Shown here one piece after another: positions 57,727 through 64,000 of a stretch of DNA of 64,000 bases. The position numbers and the translations under genes are program-made. Every line of letters begins with the position of its first letter. Position 1 is the stretch's first letter. The DNA lies in assembly GCA_016124535.1 (NCBI GenBank), contig WGNK01000023.1, positions 18,281 through 82,280 on the forward strand, given 5' to 3'. The notes below the pieces were generated by a model, which was given only the letters and a program-made list of their open reading frames with translations, was not told the origin of the DNA and ran no database searches. The DNA is from Azospirillum sp. Lineage in GTDB: Bacteria; Pseudomonadota; Alphaproteobacteria; Azospirillales; Azospirillaceae.

Positions 57727-58758
57727 TCAGCGAGCGGGCCGGCCCTTGTAGCTGCTTTCCGGCGGCAGCACCGAGTCGATCGCGCCAAAGCTGCTGCCAT
57801 CATATTTGGCCACCAGCCGCTGGGTTGCCGCCGCGATCTTGTCGGCCGCCGCCGACAACTCGCCATTGTTGTTCAGCTTGAGCCCGGCACCGTTGCCGGC
57901 AGCCGAGATTTCCTGCAGTTCGGGGATGCGGAGCAAGCCGGCCAGCTTGGCGACCGAAGCCCGATCGGCCTGGGCGCGCTTGGCCATGGTTACGGCATAG
58001 GCCGCCTTCTCGGTGGCCTTGCCGACCGCGCGCAGGGCGGTTTCCAGCTCGACCGCCTGGCCGACGACATACATCAGCCGTTTGGTGTTTTGAGAGGCCG
58101 GTTCATTGACCTTACCGTCATTGTACCAAAGGTTGTGCCGGATTTCGCCCTGGGACCACGCGACCAATTCAAAGTCGCTACCGGCTTCATGTTTGCCGAC
58201 ATTGACCAGTTTTTCCTGCGGCACGACGTGACAGCTGTAGCAGTTCTTCGCCCACCGATACATATTCTTAGGTCGGATCATGCCGGCTTTTTCGGCAGCT
58301 GCCCAGCGCTGGGCAATCTCCTGCGCCGATTCCTGACCTTTCTTCTTGCCGCTATAGGTGCTGTGGACTTTTTTCCAGTCGCGACCCGGGGCGTGGCAGG
58401 ATTCGCAGGAGACCCCGGCGATCGGTTCGCGCTCGCCGCCTTGCTCGACGGTGGTGAAATGGCAGTCCAGGCACAGGCTGTCGGCCTTGATCCGCCGCAA
58501 TCCCATGCGTTCGGCAATTTCATTGGCCGATTTCTTGCGCGGCAGCTGGGTGAAGGTGGAGAAATGGTGGGTGCCCTTCCAGACCTCGTTCTCGGCCTTG
58601 TGGCACTCGGCGCATTCGGTCGGACCGACCACCTTGGCATGGTCCCAGGCGGTTTGGGCGGCGGCCGGACCGGTCATCAGCAAGGCGCCGAGCAGCCCCA
58701 GCGCCGGTATCAGCGCCGAGACCCGGCTGCTCGCGCGAATGAGTGAAATCGATGACAT
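57727..58758 (-). CDS. Tetrahaem cytochrome c, c554-like
   Basis: A 343-residue exported protein. Signal peptide cleaved near AAA-QT; haem sites CAECH (49-53), CLDCH (96-100), CESCH (118-122) and CYSCH (173-177), spaced as in the cytochrome c554 family. The C-terminal half has no haem site and is largely helical. The start at 58758 has GGGAGGA upstream. Expected to be a periplasmic electron shuttle. 89 bases before the cNMP-FeS gene. Confidence 0.88.
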   Translation of the reverse strand: MSSISLIRASSRVSALIPALGLLGALLMTGPAAAQTAWDHAKVVGPTECAECHKAENEVWKGTHHFSTFTQLPRKKSANEIAERMGLRRIKADSLCLDCHFTTVEQGGEREPIAGVSCESCHAPGRDWKKVHSTYSGKKKGQESAQEIAQRWAAAEKAGMIRPKNMYRWAKNCYSCHVVPQEKLVNVGKHEAGSDFELVAWSQGEIRHNLWYNDGKVNEPASQNTKRLMYVVGQAVELETALRAVGKATEKAAYAVTMAKRAQADRASVAKLAGLLRIPELQEISAAGNGAGLKLNNNGELSAAADKIAAATQRLVAKYDGSSFGAIDSVLPPESSYKGRPAR

Positions 58759-58792
58759 TACGCTATCCTCCCGCCAAGAATCCCATTTCGGT

Positions 58793-60049
58793 TCAGATAT
58801 CGAGCACCAGCCGACTGGCCGGCACCGCCACACAGGCCAGGCAGGTGCCCTTTTCCGGCGGCTCGCCTGGCTTCGACAGGTAATCCACCTCGCCCTCACG
58901 AATCGCGACCACGCAGGTCCCGCAATTGCCCGCCCGGCAACCGCTGTCGATCGAGACGCCGTTGGCTTCGGCGAGGTCGAGCAGCGACCCCGTGTGCCAT
59001 GCCACCTTCTTATTGGACCGGCCGAACTGGACCTCGATCGCGGCCGCCGGTTGAGGTGACTCCTCGGCCGGGGGATGTCGCTTGACCGTCGCCGGGCCGA
59101 ACGCCTCGAAATGGATCGTGCCGGCGGGAACGCCCCAGTCCCGCAAGTCCTGGGTGATCTGTTCCATCATCGCCGCCGGGCCGCAGATATAGAAGTCGTA
59201 ATTGTTGGAGGGCAGTGCTTCCTTCAGCAGGCGGATGTCGACCCGGCCGGCATGATCATAGTCGCGGCCCGACACGCAGTCCTCGGTCGGCTGGCTGTAA
59301 CAGGTGATCACCCGGATATTGGGATAGAGCTGGCGAATATCGGCCAAATGTTCTGCAAAGATGTGGTCGTGGCGATTGCGGACCCCGTTGAACAGCCAGG
59401 TTTCGCGCTGCCCCTCCTCGGTACAGATGGCGTTCAGCATGCTGAGTGCCGGTGTCAGCCCGATTCCGCCGGCGATCAGCACCACCGGCACCTCGCGGTG
59501 TGGGTCCAGATGGAACCCGCCGGTCGGCGCCTTGACATCGAGCAGGTCGCCTTCCTTGACCACATCGTTGAACCAGCTCGACACCAGGCCATCGGTTTGG
59601 CCGCAGCCGTCGGGTGCGGCAATCTTCTTGATCGTGACCCGGTAGCGGTCGGTCCGGTTCGGGCCGTCCGACAGGGAATAGCAGCGGATCACCGGCTTGC
59701 CCTGGCCGGGCGGTCGGACCTGGAAGGTCAGGTATTGGCCGGGCAGGAACGGTGCCAGCCGCCGTCCATCATGGGGGGTCAGCTCGAACGAGGTGATGCC
59801 CTCGGCCTCACGGATTTTGCGTGCGACGCTGAACTTACGGTAGCCGTTCCAGGTGTTGACCACCCGGTCGCGCTCGGCCGCCGCCCGGCTCAGCAGGAGT
59901 TCTGCCTGGCGCTCGAACAGCCGCGCATCCGCCTCGGCGATGCGCCGCTCCTGGCGACTGCGGCGCCAGCCGTCGGCCAGCCCGACCGCCGCCTGGCCCG
60001 CGGCGCCGGCGACGATCAGATATCCGACGGCTTCCAAGGCCCCAATCAT
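58793..60049 (-). CDS. Membrane-anchored FAD/NAD(P)H and [2Fe-2S] oxidoreductase
   Basis: A 418-residue reductase with an N-terminal hydrophobic segment (~6-26). The FAD domain has RCYSLSD, the NAD(P) domain GGIGLTPALSML and ICGPAAMM, and the C-terminus a plant-type ferredoxin: Cys371, 376 and 379 in CRAGNCGTC and a fourth at 403 or 406. It can move electrons between NAD(P)H and one-electron carriers. The orientation of the anchor suggests the body is cytoplasmic. Between the barrel and c554 genes (21 and 34 base gaps). Confidence 0.88.
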   Translation of the reverse strand: MIGALEAVGYLIVAGAAGQAAVGLADGWRRSRQERRIAEADARLFERQAELLLSRAAAERDRVVNTWNGYRKFSVARKIREAEGITSFELTPHDGRRLAPFLPGQYLTFQVRPPGQGKPVIRCYSLSDGPNRTDRYRVTIKKIAAPDGCGQTDGLVSSWFNDVVKEGDLLDVKAPTGGFHLDPHREVPVVLIAGGIGLTPALSMLNAICTEEGQRETWLFNGVRNRHDHIFAEHLADIRQLYPNIRVITCYSQPTEDCVSGRDYDHAGRVDIRLLKEALPSNNYDFYICGPAAMMEQITQDLRDWGVPAGTIHFEAFGPATVKRHPPAEESPQPAAAIEVQFGRSNKKVAWHTGSLLDLAEANGVSIDSGCRAGNCGTCVVAIREGEVDYLSKPGEPPEKGTCLACVAVPASRLVLDI

Positions 60050-60070
60050 GGTCGGTCGCGTCCCTTCGGT

Positions 60071-61480
60071 TCAGAAGCGGACCAGGAATTCGGTGCGGAA
60101 GCCGTAGCCGGTGTCGCGCTGTTCCTCCTGGGAGACGAAGCCGTCGAGTTGGACGACGAAGCGGTCGAACACCGCCTGCTGCAGACGGGTGCCGATGGCG
60201 CCGGCATCCCGGCCGTTGCGGTCGGTGGCGCGCCGGCCGCCGGCCTCCAGGATGACCTGGGTGCGCTCGTCGTTGAAGAACATCTGGTAGCCGAGCGCGC
60301 CGCCGAACGCCTGCTCGGCGCGGTTGCCCAGTGCCGACAGGTAGTTGCCGAGGCCGACCGAGGCAAACAGCACGCCGATCTGTCCCAGCGGACCGCCGAC
60401 CGTGGGGTCGCGCGCCGCCGAGGTGAAGCGGTCGATCGCCCAGAAGGTGTTGAGATAGAGCAGATCCTGGGTTCCGAACGGATCCGTCGAGAACTCGCCG
60501 AACAGCAGCGTTCCGGTGTCGACCGCGGGCGTCCGGCGGTCCAGTGCCAGGGACTGGTTGACATGGAATGCGGTGTTGATCGCGCCGATCCGCTGGGTGC
60601 TGCTGAGGCCGAAAAAGGCGCCGTCGCCGCCGGTCTTGTCGCTGCCGTCGACATAGATGAAGTCGGCCTGGGTGGTGGCGCTGCGGAAATCGGTCTCGGT
60701 GAACACGCCGAACAGCTGGGAGTCCTTGTCGCGCCGATTGTTGCTGCGATCGATATTGGCCCAGCCATAGAGCGTGGTCAGCCTGGTATCGACCGACAGG
60801 CCGGGCAGAATGATGGTGTCGCGGGTGATGCCTACGGCATCGACGGTATCGTTGATCAGCGCCCCTTCCTGGAAGAACAGGTTCTGGCGTCCGACCGTGA
60901 AGCCGATGTCCAGCCCACCGGTGTCGAAGGGGTCGGCATCGGGGAAGATTTCACCGAGTTCCCCTTCGAAGAACAGCGTGGTGATATTGGCATTGGCCGA
61001 CTCGAACCAGCCCTCGTCACGGGATGGCTGCCAGCGGTAGCCGCTGAACTGGCTGCCGCGCCGGAGCGGCGACACCCCGACCAGCAGCCGCTCGGTGCCG
61101 CTCAAGCGGAGATTGGCGAACAGATCGACCCGGTTGGCCCATTCCCGTTGCTCCGGGCTGTTGCCGGTCTTGAAGCCTTGGAATGCGGAGCGCGCCTCGC
61201 CGAACACCCACAATGCCGGCTGCCAGACCGCGCCGGTCGGCAGTTCGATGCCGCCGCCGAGATGGCCGGTTCCGAGCAGGTCGGGGCCGATTTCCAACAG
61301 CGGCGGCGTGCGCGCCGGCAGCTGGTCGCCCAGATAGGGGATCGGATTGGGCGACAGCGCCGCCTCGCCAGCCTGGGCGGCGGCCATCAGCGGCGGCTGC
61401 AGCAGTGCCGCGACGGCCACGGCAAGCGCGATGCCGCAGCTGCGGCCCGGGGCGAGGGAAGGCAGGGTCCTGGCTGTCAT
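60071..61480 (-). CDS. Predicted outer-membrane beta-barrel protein
   Basis: A 469-residue exported protein. After a signal peptide (cleavage near AQA-GE) come alternating hydrophobic/polar strands (WVFGEARSAFQGF; TERLLVGVSPL; DIGFTVGRQNLFF; TRLTTLYGWANI; QVILEAGGRRAT) and a C-terminal aromatic end, FRTEFLVRF, with terminal Phe as in porin barrels. It is between the 5-haem cytochrome and the reductase. It may house a cytochrome in the outer membrane as MtrB does, but no sequence similarity to MtrB is claimed. Confidence 0.75.
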   Translation of the reverse strand: MTARTLPSLAPGRSCGIALAVAVAALLQPPLMAAAQAGEAALSPNPIPYLGDQLPARTPPLLEIGPDLLGTGHLGGGIELPTGAVWQPALWVFGEARSAFQGFKTGNSPEQREWANRVDLFANLRLSGTERLLVGVSPLRRGSQFSGYRWQPSRDEGWFESANANITTLFFEGELGEIFPDADPFDTGGLDIGFTVGRQNLFFQEGALINDTVDAVGITRDTIILPGLSVDTRLTTLYGWANIDRSNNRRDKDSQLFGVFTETDFRSATTQADFIYVDGSDKTGGDGAFFGLSSTQRIGAINTAFHVNQSLALDRRTPAVDTGTLLFGEFSTDPFGTQDLLYLNTFWAIDRFTSAARDPTVGGPLGQIGVLFASVGLGNYLSALGNRAEQAFGGALGYQMFFNDERTQVILEAGGRRATDRNGRDAGAIGTRLQQAVFDRFVVQLDGFVSQEEQRDTGYGFRTEFLVRF

Positions 61481-61561
61481 GGCTACCGACCAATCGTTTA
61501 TTCGACGTTTAATGCGGTACTGCCGGTGCGGACAAGAGTTCCGCCCGAAATAGTAAGTAGG

Positions 61562-63550
61562 TCAATGGATTGGCCTGTCGGCCAGATCGACCGACAGCGT
61601 CTTTTCGGCGATGGTCAGGGTGCCGGCGACCACGGCATCGCCGACCGCCTTGGGGCTCATGCCGTAGTCGAAGCCGACGCCCTGAATGGCTGAGATCAGG
61701 TTGACCGGCACCATCTGGGCCTGCAGCCGGACCGAAATCTTATAGGGGCCGGCGCCGCCGAGTTGATCGCCGGATACCTGGTAGGAGGCGTCGCGGGCGC
61801 TCATGGGGTCGATCGTCTGCTTGTGTTTGCGGGCGCCGCGCGGCCGGCCATAGATCGTGGTCGGCAACGCTTCCGGACGGACGAATGGCAGGACGCCGAC
61901 CGAGGTATTGATCGGCAGGATCTGCTCGCGCTCGCCGCCGCGGTTGAGGCGGACCAGGAATTTGGACTGCAAATTGAACAGGTCGTGATCGAGCGGCGCC
62001 AGCCCGTGCTCGACATAGCTGGAATGGAGGTCCCGGACATCGCCGTTGGGATCCCGGTCGCCCGAACGGTAGACCACGGTACCGGCGGCATCGGTGACCG
62101 TGACCTCAAGGAACATCAGACGCTCGGCGTCGAAGCCGGTCGGTACGCCGTGGCCCTCGGTCAGGTTCTTGACCGGCACCGTGAAGGCGAGACCGTCGCG
62201 GCCGGCCCGATCAAGCTTGATCTCGCCCAACCCGATCCCGTTGCGCAGCACCTCCAGGCGGCGTTCGCGGGCCCAGGCCAGACGCTCCTTCTGCTCGTCG
62301 ATGATCTTGCGCGCGTCGATGCGGTCGTCGAGCGACAGCCAGGCGTCAGGGAATTTATAGCCGTCGGGCAGGTTGTTCTCGAAGGCGTCGGTGCCCCAGC
62401 CGGCGTGGTCGTCGAATTGCACCCACTCCCGCATGGTCTTGAATTCCTGGGCCTCGACATTGAGCGGGAACAGCCCCGGATGGATGATCGAATGGTCGGG
62501 GCCGGCAAAATAATGGTTGGTCAGCTTGCGCGGCTCGGTCGGGACGCCGCCGACGATCGCCGCCGGCCCCTGGTCATAGCCGGCGGCGATGCCCTGAACC
62601 TTGCCCATGTGGCAATCCTGGCAGGTCACCTGCTTGGCCGAAGACGGCGCCCGCTTGTATTCGGCAAAGGCCTCCTCCAGCCGGAAGCCGTTGACCAGCG
62701 TCACGTCATGGCACGAGCCGCAGAAGCCGGGGGTAACCAGCGGGAAGAAGCGCTTGATTTCGGTATGGATGGCGCGGCCGGGGGCGCCGCGTTCCGTCAC
62801 CACCCGGTATTCTTCGGGCTTGCTCAGCACCCGTTTCAACTCGGCATCGCCGGTCGGGCCATAGACCGGTGAGAACAGGTCGCCCTCGACGATCGACTGC
62901 CGGCCGCTGATCTTGCCGTAATTCTTGGCGACCCGGTGACAGCTGATGCAGGTGATGCCTTCGCGCGAGGTCGGGTGGCGATCGAAATTCGAGACGTAAA
63001 CCGATTCGCTCAGGTTCATGCCGACCGGGGTATGGCAGCGGATGCAAAAATCGCCATTGGTACCGCTGGTCTTGGCATTGATCGCCGCCTGCATGCTGAG
63101 GAAGACGACGCTCAACTGGGCGTAGGCATGCTGCGAGACCGACCATTCCTTGAAATGCTGGGGGTGGCAGGTGGCGCAGGTGGTCGCCGAGGGAAATTTG
63201 TTCTCCGCGAACAGCTTGGCATGCTCCTCGACCGCGTTGGCCGGTTCGGCCGGGGCCGCTTCGGTCTCGGCTGGCGCTGCGCCGGGAGTGGCGGCCGGGG
63301 ACGGTTCGCCCAGCAGCAGATCATCGGCGTTGCCCGGTGCCGCAGCCGGCTTGGCGCTCGCCGCCGCGGGGGCCGGTTCGCCGAGCAGCAGATCGTCATC
63401 GGCCGCCGCGACCGCCACGCCAGCCGGGATGGGCGTACGGGGATTCACTCGGGACTTGCCTGCGGCATAGGCAGGGGCGAAGGGTAAACTGGTGAGAATG
63501 CCAGCAAGGACCATGGCAGAAATGACACGAACAAGTACAATTTTTCGCAT
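61562..63550 (-). CDS. Exported five-haem cytochrome c with acidic repeat and large C-terminal domain
   Basis: A 662-residue protein with a signal peptide (cleavage near AYA-AG), then an Ala/Pro-rich segment with two copies of DDLLLGEP (residues ~51-58, 76-83), five haem sites (CATCH, CIRCH, CISCH, CGSCH, CQDCH; residues ~125-315), and ~350 C-terminal residues with no haem site, beta-rich in character. The haem part resembles the c554/NrfA-like multihaem group. First gene of the seven-gene unit, with GAGGA upstream. Confidence 0.88.
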   Translation of the reverse strand: MRKIVLVRVISAMVLAGILTSLPFAPAYAAGKSRVNPRTPIPAGVAVAAADDDLLLGEPAPAAASAKPAAAPGNADDLLLGEPSPAATPGAAPAETEAAPAEPANAVEEHAKLFAENKFPSATTCATCHPQHFKEWSVSQHAYAQLSVVFLSMQAAINAKTSGTNGDFCIRCHTPVGMNLSESVYVSNFDRHPTSREGITCISCHRVAKNYGKISGRQSIVEGDLFSPVYGPTGDAELKRVLSKPEEYRVVTERGAPGRAIHTEIKRFFPLVTPGFCGSCHDVTLVNGFRLEEAFAEYKRAPSSAKQVTCQDCHMGKVQGIAAGYDQGPAAIVGGVPTEPRKLTNHYFAGPDHSIIHPGLFPLNVEAQEFKTMREWVQFDDHAGWGTDAFENNLPDGYKFPDAWLSLDDRIDARKIIDEQKERLAWARERRLEVLRNGIGLGEIKLDRAGRDGLAFTVPVKNLTEGHGVPTGFDAERLMFLEVTVTDAAGTVVYRSGDRDPNGDVRDLHSSYVEHGLAPLDHDLFNLQSKFLVRLNRGGEREQILPINTSVGVLPFVRPEALPTTIYGRPRGARKHKQTIDPMSARDASYQVSGDQLGGAGPYKISVRLQAQMVPVNLISAIQGVGFDYGMSPKAVGDAVVAGTLTIAEKTLSVDLADRPIH

Positions 63551-63880
63551 TTTCCGGTCCTCGTCACCGCGATCCCGATGTTGACCCTGCTGCTGGGGTC
63601 AAACAAGTCCTCCGATCACCGGCATGGCTGATCTTATTTATGATTTAACTATAGCAGCTATGTTTCCGATTGGAACGAAAATTTGAGTCGAGCGATAAAG
63701 TGGAAACACTCCGGCGGCCAGAACTGAGTGGGGCGGGGGTCGACTGACGCAGGTGAAACTTGCGTGAATCCGCGGGAGGGATGATGAAACAGGGCATGGT
63801 CGGTCGCGACCATCCCGACCGCGCGGGATTAAACAGATATCTATGCAAGTTTTCGGCTAAGTCCGGTTGACAATCTCGCG
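63551..63880. other. Probable promoter region of the cytochrome operon
   Basis: About 330 bases upstream of the five-haem gene. It is A/T-rich between 63630 and 63690 and has an 11-bp palindrome ATAGCAGCTAT (63651-63661). A 67-codon minus-strand frame (63645-63848) lacks a ribosome-binding site. I see no clear FNR, sigma-54 or other consensus box. Confidence 0.45.
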
Positions 63881-64000
63881 CCAGACGCTGGGTCGCCAGA
63901 CGCTGGGTCGCCAGACGCTGGGTCGCCAGACGCTGGGTCGCCAGACGCTGGGTCGCCAGACGCTGGGTCGCCAGACGCTGGGTCGCCAGACGCTGGGTCG
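63881..64000. repeat. Perfect array of eight 15-bp tandem repeats running off the window
   Basis: Eight contiguous identical units CCAGACGCTGGGTCG, no spacers; the window ends on a unit boundary, so the array may continue. Each unit contains the short inverted repeat CCAG-ACG-CTGG. Confidence 0.95.

Noticed and set aside
63551..63880. FNR box upstream of the cytochrome operon
   Set aside because: No TTGAT-N4-ATCAA-like sequence could be found in the interval.
63881..64000. CRISPR-like appearance of the terminal array
   Set aside because: Units are only 15 bp and directly contiguous with no spacers; no cas genes in the window.

Overview
The window is about 64 kb of GC-rich DNA (strong G/C third-position bias, many long antisense reading frames) from an alphaproteobacterium, most likely of the Rhodospirillales. 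The case rests on the flagellar order fliF-fliG-fliH-fliN-motA-flbD-flhA-flhF-flhG with a FlbD-type regulator, the alphaproteobacterial cell-envelope run proA-nadD-rsfS-rlmH-gpmI-envC-ctp-yibQ, an ArnC-like/LAB_N/ArnT-like lipid A module, and a DUF6502/DUF5666 pair. No phage, integrase, transposase or CRISPR array was seen. One tRNA (Leu, GAG) is present.

Layout. 1-3143 (+): end of lptF, then tkt and rpe (pentose phosphate/Calvin carbon metabolism). 3205-4314 (-): an orphan TRAP substrate-binding protein. 4444-16409 (-): a flagellar C-ring/export/regulatory operon read from fliF down to flhG and a FliK-like protein, with paired palindromes upstream of fliF. 16822-17592 (-): an orphan HTH protein. 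18316-21963 (+): polyprenyl-phosphate glycosyltransferase, LAB_N membrane protein, GT39/GT83-like transferase and PAP2 phosphatase. 21943-23648 (-): hydrolase and ROK sugar kinase. 24711-33017 (+): branched-chain amino acid exporter azlCD, then an importer livHMGF, a small membrane protein and two paralogous binding proteins separated by a terminator. 33847-35154 (+): an OmpA-like protein and an unknown secreted-size basic protein. 35433-38953 (-): SRPBCC protein, tRNA-Leu, and a coupled three-gene unit of response regulator, sensor/pseudo-kinase/DEDDh-exonuclease fusion and small membrane protein. 39082-40486 (-): SPOR protein and small membrane protein. 40793-49809 (+): the proA-to-yibQ run, which includes a 23-residue membrane microprotein tightly coupled to gpmI. 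49824-52307 (-): truncated sugar transferase, DUF6502 and DUF5666 lipoprotein behind a promoter bracketed by two 17-bp palindromes. 52531-63550 (-): seven contiguous genes for a multihaem cytochrome electron-transfer system.

The most notable system is the last one: a 5-haem exported cytochrome, an outer-membrane barrel, an NAD(P)H-type flavin/[2Fe-2S] reductase, a tetrahaem c554-like cytochrome, a fusion of two cyclic-nucleotide-binding domains to four [4Fe-4S] motifs, a cytochrome-b-like membrane protein and a membrane-anchored 10-haem cytochrome. Together they could link cytoplasmic reductant to a periplasmic or outer-surface acceptor. This is inference; the donor, acceptor and direction are not shown by the sequence. 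Both large cytochromes carry similar short acidic repeats that may be docking motifs.

A second theme is short tandem repeats, mostly with a 15-bp period, in coding sequences (kept in frame) and between genes. The window ends inside a perfect array of eight 15-bp units.
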